A program made the position numbers and the translations under genes. From positions 1,684,702 to 1,748,701 of the forward strand of contig NZ_RRCN01000001.1 of NCBI RefSeq assembly GCF_003863965.1: a stretch of DNA of 64,000 bases, in the 5' to 3' direction. The notes below the pieces were generated by a model, which saw only the letters and a list, made by a program, of their open reading frames with translations, was not told the DNA's origin and did no database searches. How positions within the stretch are numbered: the first letter of the stretch is position 1; each line of letters begins with the position of its first letter. Below are positions 19,249 through 28,857 of this stretch, piece by piece. The DNA is from Paenibacillus oralis. Its GTDB lineage: Bacteria > Bacillota > Bacilli > Paenibacillales > Paenibacillaceae.

Positions 19249-20913
19249 TCATGATTTAGCCAGCGAGACGCTAAACTCCTCGCATACCTCGGATATGCAC
19301 GCCTTCAAATACTGCACGATTTCGGGCACAAGCTCCGGCCGGGTATGAGGCGATATGACAAAAAACTTGCTGACATACAGCGGAATTTCCTGGCCTTCGG
19401 CAGAGCCTGCCAGCAAATGCTTCTTCGTATCCCCGAAAAACATCCGGTCCCGGCGCTCCCCAAGCTTCTCGAACAGCCGTTCATTCAACAGGTTGGTCCG
19501 CTCGATATCCCGCGCGGAGCATGTCCCGCCGACCTCTTCGGAAAACCGCGGGCTTCCCGGCAAATAAATGCGGATCAGCGTCGAGATGCCCGGATTGTCC
19601 GGGTTGGCGATGTCGGCCTGCGGGATTTCGGCGGCAAGCCGTTCCCGGAACCGCAAATTCACCTCCAGGAATTGCGCCAGCAACCGCTGATAGCCTTCCG
19701 CGCCGAAGGACAGCAGCAGACTGTACATGCTGATCGAGCTGGCCATCCGGGAGCACTCCAGCGTATAGCCGGTGTGGTATTCGCCATAACCGCGGTGTCC
19801 AACATACGGGGTTTCGTCCGCCTCCAGATCCATCAAACGGAGATCGGCCGCGTTTTTGAGCAGGAACAAGCTGGATACATATGGAGCCTGTCCGAGCTTT
19901 TGGAAATCGAAGCACAGAGAGTCGGCCAGCGGCAGCAGCCGCATTTTTCTTTGAATGCCCTTCAGCATATTGAGAACCCCCGCGCTGAACCGCAGCGGAT
20001 TTTCCTGCAAATCATAATCGTTGAAAAAGGCAAAAAAACCGCCCAAAGCCGAATCCGCATGAATATGCGGGCATGGCAAGCCGAACCGCCCAGCGGTTTC
20101 CTCGGCGGCGGCGCGAATCTCGGCGAGATCATCGATCCCGATGGCGTCCGTTGTGCCCGTCGTCGCGACGATATAAACAGGAACGCCTCCCGATAAAGCG
20201 GCTTTTTCCAGTTTGCTTCGCAAATCGGCCACGTCCATCGAGCTGTCGGGCATTGTTTTCACTTTTACGAGATGATCGCTGCCGATTCCGGCGGCCTCCA
20301 CCGACTTGAGCAGGCTGTAATGAGCCGCCTCCGAGCAAAAAGCATACAAATTGTTCGGAACACCATGTTTTAGCGCGTCCGGATCATATTTGGCGATGGC
20401 GATTCTGAGTCCGGAAAATACCGCTCCTTGCCCTCCCCAGGTCGTGTATCCCCCGCTCAGGCGGGCATCGTAACCGACCAGCTTGGACATCATCGCTATG
20501 ACTCTCACCTCGGCCTCGGCCCCGGCCGGGCCGTAAACATCCCACAGATTGTTCCCGTTCACCAGCATCGCCGTCAGCATTCCCAACATTCCGGGAATCG
20601 AAGCCATGGGCAGTATATTTGTAAAAAAGTATTTGGTGTGATACGGGTGGCCATGCAGCAGCTTGAGCAGCTCCTCGTTTACCTCCTGCATAGGGACACC
20701 TTCACTCGGAATAACGCTTTGCGACGCCAGCCTGCCGTAAAAATCGGGATTTCTCTGCTTCTCCCCTTTAAGGTTGACTCCATCGGGATTTTTCAACTCA
20801 TCTACGCCCCGGACCAGTTGCTCGATCAATTCCATCATCCGTTCGCGCTGTTCCGGATTGCCGTCCTCGCTTGGAAACCAATCCCTCACATCCGGCTTGC
20901 CGTTCATTTCCAT
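19249..20913 (-). CDS. Group II PLP-dependent amino acid decarboxylase
   Basis: A 554-residue fold-type I enzyme. Visible are the PLP-stacking segment HIHADSALGGFF (most relatives have HVDAAWGG) and the Lys that binds PLP in DFQKLGQAPYVSS. It is related to glutamate, tyrosine and aromatic amino acid decarboxylases; the substrate cannot be fixed from sequence because the usual DAA triad is DSA here. GGAGAGG precedes the ATG by 8 bases. It is followed by a chemoreceptor in the same transcript, which hints that its amine product or amino acid substrate is also sensed; that is inference. Confidence 0.88.
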   Translation of the reverse strand: MEMNGKPDVRDWFPSEDGNPEQRERMMELIEQLVRGVDELKNPDGVNLKGEKQRNPDFYGRLASQSVIPSEGVPMQEVNEELLKLLHGHPYHTKYFFTNILPMASIPGMLGMLTAMLVNGNNLWDVYGPAGAEAEVRVIAMMSKLVGYDARLSGGYTTWGGQGAVFSGLRIAIAKYDPDALKHGVPNNLYAFCSEAAHYSLLKSVEAAGIGSDHLVKVKTMPDSSMDVADLRSKLEKAALSGGVPVYIVATTGTTDAIGIDDLAEIRAAAEETAGRFGLPCPHIHADSALGGFFAFFNDYDLQENPLRFSAGVLNMLKGIQRKMRLLPLADSLCFDFQKLGQAPYVSSLFLLKNAADLRLMDLEADETPYVGHRGYGEYHTGYTLECSRMASSISMYSLLLSFGAEGYQRLLAQFLEVNLRFRERLAAEIPQADIANPDNPGISTLIRIYLPGSPRFSEEVGGTCSARDIERTNLLNERLFEKLGERRDRMFFGDTKKHLLAGSAEGQEIPLYVSKFFVISPHTRPELVPEIVQYLKACISEVCEEFSVSLAKS

Positions 20914-21834
20914 CTGTATCCTCTCCTTATTGCTCCCGTTTGAGTGATTTTTCTCTTTGGATACTGCAGTTGAAGAAGCTTCCAGATCGGTTTATTGAAA
21001 ATCGCATCAAGCTCCCTTCCATTTACTTTCATTCCTTGCAACCCTAGATTATACAAGATATCCATCTAAGTACAGATAAGTGAAGACATATATGCCATGA
21101 AATGGCAGGTTTTGAGTTTCTTCTTCGGTTCTACTACGCGTACCCTTCCCCCGTCTCTCATGAGCAGAAGCACCGAGTAATTCGGCTCTTTCTAATCTGT
21201 GGACGCTACTCTAACGGAAACCAACAACCCTCTCTAAACCAGTTCATCCAGGACGATTTGAGGTAAATAAGGTCTTCTGTGTCCGCTACATTTTGTAATC
21301 CTCCGTTTTTTCGCAAATAACGGCTCTGGTGTCCCTTAGCCCTCAGGTTCCTCTTCTCCTCCCCTCTCTACCTGCGCTTTGCCCTCTACCATGACCAAAT
21401 TTTATAACTCATTGTTATTGACAGCAGCCCGACCTAAATCAACTGCCAAACGAATTAAAGTATTCTTTTCTTGAGGTGGGCGGCAGATCAACACTCGCTG
21501 TCCGGACGCTTTGCACGATTATCCCGTTTGATCAGGTAGCAGAGAAACAGACAAGCTCGGGAGAAGATAATATTTGGTGGAGAAGCAGAACGGTTCGAGA
21601 TAATTTAGACGGGCTTAGGAGAAGGAATCAGGTTTAGGGGAGGTGAAAGACCAGATAAGAGATCAAGACAGGAGATTAAGACAGGAAATCAAGGACAAGA
21701 CGCGAGGGAAACGAAAAGACCGTAATTTTGCTGTAGCCTGAACCCTTCCATTTACAGCAACGCCCGGACTGTTCATGCTAACCCCTATTTAAGTTGATCT
21801 GCGTCAAACTCCCCCCGCCGTTCCAGCGCCACGA
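20914..21834. other. Long intergenic region upstream of the decarboxylase
   Basis: No supported gene. It contains repeat copy C, a purine-rich low-complexity stretch (about 21,600-21,720, GACAGGA/AGATAAGA units) and a stem TTGCTGTA/TACAGCAA near 21,730-21,764 that may act as a weak terminator for the IS1595-like gene. Confidence 0.6.
21120..21410. repeat. TAACGGACACC intergenic repeat, copy C (partial)
   Basis: It shares CCAGTTCATCCAGGACGATT, GGTAAATAAGG, GTGTCCG and the CCTCTTCTCCTCC tail with the other copies but lacks the central CCCGGGTATTTCC block. Its left part (TCGGTTCTACTACG, GAAGCACCGAGTA) matches the left part of copy D at 30.4 kb, so these two copies share an extended 5' region. 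Confidence 0.8.
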
Positions 21835-22737
21835 TCAGGCCGCAGCCGCAAGGGGCCGGTTCGGTTGGCGTGCGATCAGCCGGCGGTAAGGGATCGCCGG
21901 AATCGCCACACACATGCGCAGCAACTTCTGCCGCATCGTTTCTTTCGCCCCGGGCCGGCGCAGCGAGCGGCGTACGGTGTACTCGTTTAGGTACGCCTGC
22001 AGATGCTTCAGTCCCAAGGCTACATACGTACTCTTCAGCGATTCCCACGCCTCTCTCACCACTTTCCGCAAGGGCGTATACAGCCGATAGGCTAGAGGGA
22101 AAGACTCTACCGCCGATGTACGGACATCCACATGCCCGTTGATGAACGCGGCGAGTTCGTGACGGTTTGCCCTTTTCCCGTCTCCTCTTTTATGCGGCAC
22201 CAGGCGGATTTTGACCTGCTCCGGCTCGCCCGATTCCGTGACCGTGCATCCAGCTACGACCGCCGAGGCGTACGGATGCGAAACCTGAAACCGGGACGGA
22301 TTACGCCCATACAGATCGCTGTTCACCTTCACGTCTCCGCAGAGTAGCTCTCGGGCATCGAATTCCCCAACGGAATGGCGTATTTTATGCAGCATCAACC
22401 AGGCGGTTTTGTAGGTGACTTGGATCACCTTGCTCAGCCGCATCGCCGAGATGCCGCCCTCAAGCAGGAATAAATCCAGAGCCTCGAACCACTTGAGCAG
22501 GGGCAGGTGCGTTCCTTCAAAAATCGTACCGACCAAAGCCGACGTTTGATGCTTGCACTTTCCACACTCGAACAAGGGGATATGCCGGGAGGTCAGACGA
22601 CTGCACCGGGTGTGAGCGCAGCGCGGGCAGACAAAGCCGTTCGGCCACTTCATCGCGATCAGCGCCTCCATACAGGCCTGCTCGTCGTTATAACGGCAGG
22701 CGTATGGTTGAAGTTCCGTTCCCGTATTGCCCTCCAT
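21835..22737 (-). CDS. IS1595-family transposase-like protein, probably domesticated
   Basis: The ATG at 22,737 (300 residues) is chosen over an upstream TTG because GGGGGCGAG precedes it. The N-terminus carries the IS1595 zinc ribbon (CPRC at 37-40, ECGKCKHQ at 57-64). The segment that normally reads VEVDETYVGG reads VKVNSDLYGR (residues 136-145), so the first catalytic Asp is replaced by Asn. The second Asp region (TDGWRAY in relatives) reads VESFPLAY. The final EYTVRRSLRR still resembles the last catalytic Glu region. No terminal inverted repeats or target duplication are visible. Transcription is from a promoter with two LexA-type operators. A single, catalytically altered, SOS-controlled copy points to a host function, possibly DNA binding. 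Confidence 0.75.
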   Translation of the reverse strand: MEGNTGTELQPYACRYNDEQACMEALIAMKWPNGFVCPRCAHTRCSRLTSRHIPLFECGKCKHQTSALVGTIFEGTHLPLLKWFEALDLFLLEGGISAMRLSKVIQVTYKTAWLMLHKIRHSVGEFDARELLCGDVKVNSDLYGRNPSRFQVSHPYASAVVAGCTVTESGEPEQVKIRLVPHKRGDGKRANRHELAAFINGHVDVRTSAVESFPLAYRLYTPLRKVVREAWESLKSTYVALGLKHLQAYLNEYTVRRSLRRPGAKETMRQKLLRMCVAIPAIPYRRLIARQPNRPLAAAA

Positions 22738-22765
22738 GTTCACTCGCCCCCGAATCAAAAATTTA

Positions 22766-22817
22766 CGAACACACGTTCCATTTATTTCATTATACCAAAC
22801 GTACGTTCTCTTTTCAA
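22766..22817 (-). promoter_or_regulatory. Sigma-A promoter overlapped by two LexA (SOS) boxes
   Basis: On the minus strand TTGAAA (22,817-22,812) and TATAAT (22,794-22,789) are 17 bases apart. The spacer contains AGAACGTACGTTTG (22,809-22,796), 12 of 14 positions of the Bacillus LexA consensus CGAACRNRYGTTYC. Just beyond the expected start, CGAACACACGTTCC (22,766-22,779) matches all 14. LexA bound at either would block RNA polymerase. Confidence 0.85.
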
Positions 22818-22829
22818 GCCGAAAATCTT

Positions 22830-23120
22830 ACCTGAACCGGCTCATTTTTTCCTCATCTCTTTTTCTTCTCCTTTTTTTGGAACCCTTGCTCTAGCCCCCA
22901 CCCCCTGCTCCCTTAACGAAAGGGATAATCGTGCAAAGGCAAGCAGCAGGCAGGGACACCAAGGCTGGGACACCAGGACACGAACCTAACACGAACCCTG
23001 TAGACAGCCCCCCTCACCTCTGATTCAGCGTCAACTCCGGCAATGAATTGCTGCTTTACCCAGCAAATCAAGGCTTGCTGCCGATTTTTGCTGCGAAAGT
23101 TGAGTTATAAATTCTATAAT
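22830..23120. other. Intergenic region upstream of the SOS promoter
   Basis: About 290 bases with pyrimidine-rich runs and no coding signal. I see nothing further in it. Confidence 0.5.
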
Positions 23121-23151
23121 GTAAAAAGAGCCGACGGTAACCGTCAGCTCT
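23121..23151 (-). terminator. Terminator of the yybS-gdpP-rplI-dnaB transcript
   Basis: Read leftward, AGAGCTGACGGT-TA-CCGTCGGCTCT is a near-perfect 11-12 base stem followed by TTTTT. It lies about 25 bases after the dnaB stop. Confidence 0.92.
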
Positions 23152-23176
23152 CGAATCTTGTATCTCGTTTCTAATT

Positions 23177-24538
23177 TTAACCGGCAAACGCGTCGGTATG
23201 CGCCCGCTCGTAGTTGGCGAATTTGTTGAAGTTTTTCAAGAACACCAGCTCGACCGTCCCGACCGGGCCGTTCCGCTGTTTGGCGATGATGATTTCGATA
23301 ATGTTCTTCTTTTCGGTCTCCTGATTATAGTAATCGTCCCGGTACAGGAACGCCACGATGTCGGCGTCCTGCTCGATCGAACCGGATTCCCGCAAGTCGG
23401 ACATCATCGGCCGCTTGTCCTGCCGCTGCTCGACGCCCCGGCTTAACTGGGACAAAGCGATGACCGGCACCTCCAGCTCCCGCGCAATCTGCTTGAGCGT
23501 CCGCGAAATTTCGGATACCTCCTGCTGCCGGTTCTCGCCCGGTTTGCCCCGGCCGTGAATCAGCTGCAAGTAATCGATCAGGATCATCCCGAGGCCCTTC
23601 TCCTTCTTCAAGCGGCGGCATTTCGCCCGAATATCCGCGACCGTGACGCCCGGCGTATCATCGATGTAAATCTCCGCCTCCGACAAGGCGGCGATGCCCA
23701 TCGTCAGCTTCGCCCAGTCGTCATCGTTTTTGAAATCGCCGGTCCGCATGATCCCCGCGTCGAGATTGGCCTCGGCGCAGATCATCCGCTGTACCAGCTG
23801 GACCGCGGACATCTCCAAACTGAAGATGGCGACCGTCTCTTTGGCGCGCACCGCCACGTTCTGCGCGATATTCAGCGCAAACGCCGTTTTACCTACCGAC
23901 GGCCGGGCCGCCACGATAATCAAATCGCTGCGCTGGAACCCGGCCGTCATTCGGTCCAAATCGACGAATCCGGAAGGAATGCCGGTCGTCGTTCCGCGGT
24001 TCTGATGAAGCTGCTCGACGCGGTCGAACACCTCCATTACCACGTCGCGGATCGCCACGAACCCGCTGCCCGAGCTGCGGTTGGAAATCTCCAGGATGCT
24101 CCGCTCGGCGTCGCTGAGCATGCCGGAGACGTCCTCGCCGCCGGCATAACCGTCGCTGACGATCTGCGTCGCCGTGCGAATCAACCGGCGCAGCATCGAC
24201 TTCTCCTCGATGATCCGCGCGTAATAATCCACGTTCGCGGCCGTCGGCACGGCGTGCGCGAGCTTCGCTAAATAGCTGACTCCGCCGATATCCTCCAATT
24301 CGCCGCGGTCTTTCAATTTGGCCGTCAGCGTGACGAGGTCGATCGGCTTGCCCTCCTCGCCAAGCTGAACCATCGCTTCAAAAATCAATTGATGGGGCTT
24401 GTCATAAAAATCTTCGGTCCGCACCCGCTCCATCGCGGTGATGAGGGCCTCCGACTGGAGCAGGATCGCCCCAAGCACCGCCTGCTCCGCTTCCAGATTT
24501 TGCGGGGGGATCCGATCGAAAAACAGATCACCGCTCAT
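23177..24538 (-). CDS. dnaB: Replicative DNA helicase
   Basis: The hexameric helicase of the replication fork (called DnaC in Bacillus subtilis). The 453-residue protein has the N-terminal DnaB domain (about 10-115) and a RecA-like core with Walker A (ARPSVGKTAF, about 211-220) and Walker B (MILIDYLQLI). The ribosome site GGAGGAATAAA lies within the last codons of rplI, one base away, so the two are coupled. Length is typical. Confidence 0.97.
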   Translation of the reverse strand: MSGDLFFDRIPPQNLEAEQAVLGAILLQSEALITAMERVRTEDFYDKPHQLIFEAMVQLGEEGKPIDLVTLTAKLKDRGELEDIGGVSYLAKLAHAVPTAANVDYYARIIEEKSMLRRLIRTATQIVSDGYAGGEDVSGMLSDAERSILEISNRSSGSGFVAIRDVVMEVFDRVEQLHQNRGTTTGIPSGFVDLDRMTAGFQRSDLIIVAARPSVGKTAFALNIAQNVAVRAKETVAIFSLEMSAVQLVQRMICAEANLDAGIMRTGDFKNDDDWAKLTMGIAALSEAEIYIDDTPGVTVADIRAKCRRLKKEKGLGMILIDYLQLIHGRGKPGENRQQEVSEISRTLKQIARELEVPVIALSQLSRGVEQRQDKRPMMSDLRESGSIEQDADIVAFLYRDDYYNQETEKKNIIEIIIAKQRNGPVGTVELVFLKNFNKFANYERAHTDAFAG

Positions 24539-24539
24539 T

Positions 24540-24983
24540 TTATTCCTCCGCCACGTGAACCTTCAGCGTCGATTTCACTTCCGGATGCAGCTTCACCGAA
24601 ACCTGAGTCACGCCAAGCGTACGGATCGGTTCGGGCATCTCGATTTTCCGTTTGTCCAGCTTCACGCCGGCTTTCTCCAGCGCGTCCGCCACCTGCTTGC
24701 TGGTGATTGCACCGAACAGGCGCCCGCCTTCCCCGGCTTTTGCTTTCAGCTCGACGGTGATCTCTTCGAGTTTTTTGCCCAGTTGGATCGCGTCTTCCTT
24801 CTCCTGCTGTTTACGTTTTTGTTCCGCCGCCGTCTGCTGCTCCAGCGTCTTCACGTTGCCTTCCGTCGCCGGGCGGACCAGTCCGCGCGGGATCAGGAAG
24901 TTTTGCGCGTAGCCTTCCGATACGTTTTTGATTTCCCCTTTTTTGCCTTGACCTTTGACATCCTGCAAAAAGATCACTTTCAT
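24540..24983 (-). CDS. rplI: Ribosomal protein bL9
   Basis: A 147-residue L9 with the N-terminal globular domain ([18 protein letters not shown], then [12 protein letters not shown]), the long central helix (about 42-75) and the C-terminal domain. It binds 23S rRNA and restrains mRNA slippage. It overlaps gdpP by 4 bases (ATGA) and lies one base from dnaB, the conserved Firmicute order. Confidence 0.97.
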   Translation of the reverse strand: MKVIFLQDVKGQGKKGEIKNVSEGYAQNFLIPRGLVRPATEGNVKTLEQQTAAEQKRKQQEKEDAIQLGKKLEEITVELKAKAGEGGRLFGAITSKQVADALEKAGVKLDKRKIEMPEPIRTLGVTQVSVKLHPEVKSTLKVHVAEE

Positions 24984-26968
24984 TCGAACAACCCCTCTTC
25001 CTTCTCCATTTCATCCAGCACGGCGAGCAGCTTCTTCTCTGCTTCCGCCTGGGTTCCTTCCAACTGTACGGCGGCATTGGTCAAATGCCCCCCGCCGCCC
25101 AGCCGCTCCATCACGACCTGCACGTTCATACTGCCGAGCGAGCGGGCGCTGATGCCGATCAGGCCGTCCGGCCGCTCGCTGATCACGAACGATGCCATCA
25201 CGCCCGTCATGTTCAATAGCGTATCGGCCACCTGGGCGATCAGCAGCTGCGGGACTTTGCGCCCCGGCTCCGCCGCCGCCAGTGCAATATGCCCGTGGAT
25301 CATCCGCGCATGTTTGATGATATCCGCCTTGATGATGTACTCCTGCAGGTCTTCCTTCAGCAGCCGCTGCACCAGCACCGTGTCGGCCCCGTTCCGCCGC
25401 AGGAACGCCGCCGCCTCGAACGTGCGCGACCCGGTATGCAGCGCAAAATGCTTCGTATCGACCGTCATCCCCGCCAGCAGCGTCGTCGCCTCCAGCGGGC
25501 TGATCTCCACCTTCTCGTGAATGTACTGCAATAGCTCGGTCACAAGCTCGCAGGCGGAGGAGGCGTACGGCTCCAGATAGACAAGCACCGCATCGCTCAC
25601 GAATTCCTCGCCCCGCCGGTGGTGGTCCACGACGACCACCCGGCTCGCCTCCTCGACCAGCCGCGGCTCCATCGTGATCGACGCCTTATGCGTATCCACG
25701 AGCACGAGCAGCGTATGCTGCGTCATCATGCCGAGCGCCTGCTCGGGCGTAATAAACCGCCGCATCAAAGCTTCGTCCTTGCCGAGATGCTCCATCAAGC
25801 TGCCGATGCCCGGGTTCGGGCCATCCAGGACGATGTGAGCTTCGACCTTATACATATCGGCGGCTTTCAGCACGCCGATGGAGGCGCCGATCACGTCGAA
25901 GTCCGGGACGCGATGGCCCATGATGATGACGCGGTCGCTCTCCTGCATCAGATCGCGCAAAGCATGCGCGATCACGCGGGCGCGAACGCGCGTCCGCTTC
26001 TCTATGGCGCCCGATTTGCCGCCATAGAAAGACAAGCGCTGACCGGCCTTCACCGCGGCCTGGTCGCCCCCCCGCCCGAGCGCCATATCGAGGCTCGACT
26101 GGGCGAGTTCGCCCAGCTCGCTGAAGCGCTCGGTGCCGAAAGCGAGGCCGATGCTGAGCGTAATCGGCACCTTCAGGTCCGCGGTCATCTCGCGGACCTC
26201 GTCAAGGATGACGAACCGGCTTTGCTCCAGTTCGTTCAGCGATCTCTGATTCAGGATCATCAGATACCGCTCGGAAGACAGCCTCCGCAAATAAACGCGG
26301 TACTGTTTGGCCCATTCCGTGATCGCCGTCGCAACCCGGGCGATCAACGCCGTCCGCTGCTGGTCGTCCATCCCCTGCGTCGCCTCGTCGAGATTGTCCA
26401 GCAGGACGATGCCCAGCGCGGCGCGCTCGTCTTCGTAACGCCCGCGCAGCACGGCCAGTTCTGTGATGTCATGGATGTAAATGAGCCGCTCCGCCTGATC
26501 CACGGTAAGCTCGTAATAACGATCGTCCACCATCGCTTCCGCCATGATTTTTCCGCCGTGCCCATCCTTCTTGTCCTTTCCCTGCTGAGGGAACTGCAAC
26601 TGCGGCAGAAGCTCGGCGAGCGGCTGCCCGATGACCGAATCCCTGCCGTACATCTGATCGACGAACCGGTTATGCCATTCCACGGTCCGCTCCTCGCTGT
26701 ACAGCATAATCCCAAACGGCAGGCTGCTGACCACCTCGCCTTCCACCCGCTTGATGCGGTAGGTCAGATCCGTGACGTAACGGACCAGTTCCTTGCGGAA
26801 CCGGCGTTCCGCCTGCAGCATGTTATAGGTCAGCACCCCGACCAGGCAAAGGCTAACGAGTCCCAGAATCCAGTTGTAATAGGAGACGAAGATGACGAGC
26901 AGCAGCTGAAGCATGAACATCCACACGGTTTGATAACCGTACCAACGTTTTTGCAAAAGATTTGGCAT
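24980..26968 (-). CDS. gdpP: Cyclic-di-AMP phosphodiesterase GdpP (YybT)
   Basis: GdpP breaks down c-di-AMP, which controls potassium and wall homeostasis. The 662-residue protein has two membrane helices (about 13-48), a PAS-like haem domain (about 75-165), a degenerate GGDEF domain (about 175-320), then DHH and DHHA1 domains. DHH motif I reads [11 protein letters not shown] (351-361), the DHH triad is at 448-450, and [10 protein letters not shown] marks DHHA1. Metal ligands are intact, though [11 protein letters not shown] differs slightly from the usual form. It sits between yybS and rplI. Confidence 0.95.
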   Translation of the reverse strand: MPNLLQKRWYGYQTVWMFMLQLLLVIFVSYYNWILGLVSLCLVGVLTYNMLQAERRFRKELVRYVTDLTYRIKRVEGEVVSSLPFGIMLYSEERTVEWHNRFVDQMYGRDSVIGQPLAELLPQLQFPQQGKDKKDGHGGKIMAEAMVDDRYYELTVDQAERLIYIHDITELAVLRGRYEDERAALGIVLLDNLDEATQGMDDQQRTALIARVATAITEWAKQYRVYLRRLSSERYLMILNQRSLNELEQSRFVILDEVREMTADLKVPITLSIGLAFGTERFSELGELAQSSLDMALGRGGDQAAVKAGQRLSFYGGKSGAIEKRTRVRARVIAHALRDLMQESDRVIIMGHRVPDFDVIGASIGVLKAADMYKVEAHIVLDGPNPGIGSLMEHLGKDEALMRRFITPEQALGMMTQHTLLVLVDTHKASITMEPRLVEEASRVVVVDHHRRGEEFVSDAVLVYLEPYASSACELVTELLQYIHEKVEISPLEATTLLAGMTVDTKHFALHTGSRTFEAAAFLRRNGADTVLVQRLLKEDLQEYIIKADIIKHARMIHGHIALAAAEPGRKVPQLLIAQVADTLLNMTGVMASFVISERPDGLIGISARSLGSMNVQVVMERLGGGGHLTNAAVQLEGTQAEAEKKLLAVLDEMEKEEGLFE

Positions 26969-26979
26969 GCCTTCTCACC

Positions 26980-27900
26980 CTATCGTCTTGGTCTAGTAAT
27001 CATATCCCGCAGCGGAAAAGCGATGTCCAGAATCCCCACGATACGCAGCGGCGGAATGAACAAGAGCGCTACCACGAGCAGCACCGGGAAGACCGGGTTC
27101 CACTTGCGATGATAAGCCACAAAGAAGAAGAAGCTTGCCGTTTGTACCATAAATAAAAAATGCAGCAGCGGCATCAGATTGAGCACGATCGTGCCGAGGA
27201 ACCCATTTTGTATGACTCCGCCGGCAAACAGCTGAATCAGCAGCCCGATCAGGTAGTACCAGATGAGCGAGCGCGGAAGCTTCCAATCCCGGATCGGTGC
27301 CAGCTTCGGGACGGCATGCCCCAGGCTGGCCAGCGTCGGCCGGGAGACGGCATGGGCCACGGCGGCCATCAGCAGCGAGCAGACGATCATCGTGAACGGC
27401 ACCACCCGCACGGTCAGGCTGGAAAACTGCTGGCTCATCTCCGGCGACCAGACCAATCCGCCCGACATGGGGCTGTCGGCCACGTCCTGCAAAGGCGCAA
27501 CCGCCGCATTGATCATATCTTCAATGGCCGTGGCCAGATTGAAGTCGAAAAACACCGTGCTGATCAGCAGCACCAGGATAAATTCCAGCAGAAGCACCCC
27601 GGTTCCGGACATCACGATCCGAAAAGCCGGGCTTCTTTTCTTATATAAATAACCCATCACGATCGCGGGGATGATGAAAAATACGGCATGCAGCAATAGG
27701 AACGGCCCAAAAACGAGCGCCGCAATCAGCCAAACGGCCGCTGTATGCACGATAAACGCTCTGGTGGACAACGTCGTGTAGAGCAAGACGCCCGGTACCA
27801 TTAGGAAAAAAATCGTAACCACGGTCAGCGGAGTAGCAAGTGACAGCAGAAGCAGTAAATAAACGGCGCTCCAGGCCACCGATGTCCAGCGCAACTTCAA
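26980..27900 (-). CDS. yybS: YybS-like membrane protein (DUF2232)
   Basis: A 306-residue, very hydrophobic protein with about eight predicted membrane helices. Position directly upstream of gdpP and the overall pattern fit YybS. The function of the family is unknown; some members may be transport components. It lies 11 bases from gdpP and 6 bases from the MazG-like gene, so it belongs to that operon. Confidence 0.85.
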   Translation of the reverse strand: MKLRWTSVAWSAVYLLLLLSLATPLTVVTIFFLMVPGVLLYTTLSTRAFIVHTAAVWLIAALVFGPFLLLHAVFFIIPAIVMGYLYKKRSPAFRIVMSGTGVLLLEFILVLLISTVFFDFNLATAIEDMINAAVAPLQDVADSPMSGGLVWSPEMSQQFSSLTVRVVPFTMIVCSLLMAAVAHAVSRPTLASLGHAVPKLAPIRDWKLPRSLIWYYLIGLLIQLFAGGVIQNGFLGTIVLNLMPLLHFLFMVQTASFFFFVAYHRKWNPVFPVLLVVALLFIPPLRIVGILDIAFPLRDMITRPRR

Positions 27901-27906
27901 ATGGGT

Positions 27907-28209
27907 TCACCTCTTATGCATATGTTCTTCAAGTGCAGAAATATCCTGATACCAATCCTCCAACTGGTGACCCTCCTGCTTATGTTTCCTTAGTTTTTCC
28001 AGAATACTGTCATCCATATCCCGATAGGAAACACCAAGTCTGCGCCCCAAAATATAGCTGCTGACGATCAGACTGGCAAGACTGTCCGTTACCCGTGTCG
28101 TGCTGCCTTCCCATAGTGCCTTAAACAAACGGGATACGTGATCGACTACTTCGGTTTTGAGCCATTCAATCACCTTGGCGCGTTTGGCCACATCCATTTC
28201 CCTTTGCAT
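27907..28209 (-). CDS. MazG-like family protein
   Basis: A 100-residue, mostly helical protein. The segments VIEWLKTEVVDHVSRLFKAL and SLASLIVSSYILGRRLG resemble the small all-alpha MazG-like proteins found at this locus in Paenibacillus and Bacillus. The metal-binding EExxE helix of true MazG is not obvious, so nucleotide pyrophosphatase activity is doubtful. It is the probable first gene of the operon leading to dnaB. Confidence 0.75.
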   Translation of the reverse strand: MQREMDVAKRAKVIEWLKTEVVDHVSRLFKALWEGSTTRVTDSLASLIVSSYILGRRLGVSYRDMDDSILEKLRKHKQEGHQLEDWYQDISALEEHMHKR

Positions 28210-28293
28210 GGCGGACAGCTTCCACCCTCCCCGAAAAAAAACTTATTCTTCATTATAGCATATAGCAAATGCGCCAAGGGACGCAAACGCCTT

Positions 28294-28722
28294 CTATTTA
28301 TTGGATTCCAGCGCGTTTCTGGTGACGAATTTTTCGCAATATTCGATAATTTGGCTGCGGCGGACAATGCCGATAAACCGCCCCCGGTCATCCACCACCG
28401 GAACGAAGTTCTGCATCTTCGCCAGATTAATCAAATCCTCCATGTCCGCGTCGATGCGCACCGGTTTGATGTCCAATTTGAGCGGAACATCCTTCAGCGA
28501 AAATTTTGAAGCGGTCTCAAAGTTCACCTTGCCATTGGAATTTTTCATATACCAAAGCAGGTCGCCTTCGGTCACCGTTCCGACATAGGCCCCGTCCCCG
28601 CTGATGATCGGCACGGCCGTATAGCGGTGGAACTCCATCCGCTCCAGCGTCTGCCGCAGCGTGGAGTCCAGCGTGACGGTGACGACATCGTTTTTGGGCA
28701 ATAAAAAAAACGCAATATTCAT
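28294..28722 (-). CDS. Protein with two CBS domains
   Basis: The 142-residue protein consists of two CBS repeats (about 8-60 with YTAVPIISGDGAYVGTVTEGDLL, and about 75-132 with FVPVVDDRGRFIGIVRRSQII). Such paired domains bind adenine nucleotides and regulate a partner. No partner domain is fused. It starts near GGAGG and is separated from the MazG-like gene by 84 bases. Confidence 0.88.
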   Translation of the reverse strand: MNIAFFLLPKNDVVTVTLDSTLRQTLERMEFHRYTAVPIISGDGAYVGTVTEGDLLWYMKNSNGKVNFETASKFSLKDVPLKLDIKPVRIDADMEDLINLAKMQNFVPVVDDRGRFIGIVRRSQIIEYCEKFVTRNALESNK

Positions 28723-28810
28723 CGGATCGAAATCCTCCTCACCTTTCTTCAGACTCCCCTAATTGTTACGTTTCAAAACGGAAGTTGTTCCGCCCGTTCC
28801 GCGAGAAATC

Positions 28811-28842
28811 GGCAGCCGGAAACCGGACTGCCGAATTTTTTT
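28811..28842 (+). terminator. Hairpin with T-run, orientation puzzling
   Basis: CGGCAG-CCGG-AAA-CCGG-A-CTGCCG is followed on the plus strand by TTTTTTT. It looks like a rightward terminator although no rightward gene precedes it. It may protect the LCP side from antisense transcription, or act as a weak leftward terminator. Confidence 0.5.
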
Positions 28843-28857
28843 GCATTATAAGTGCGT

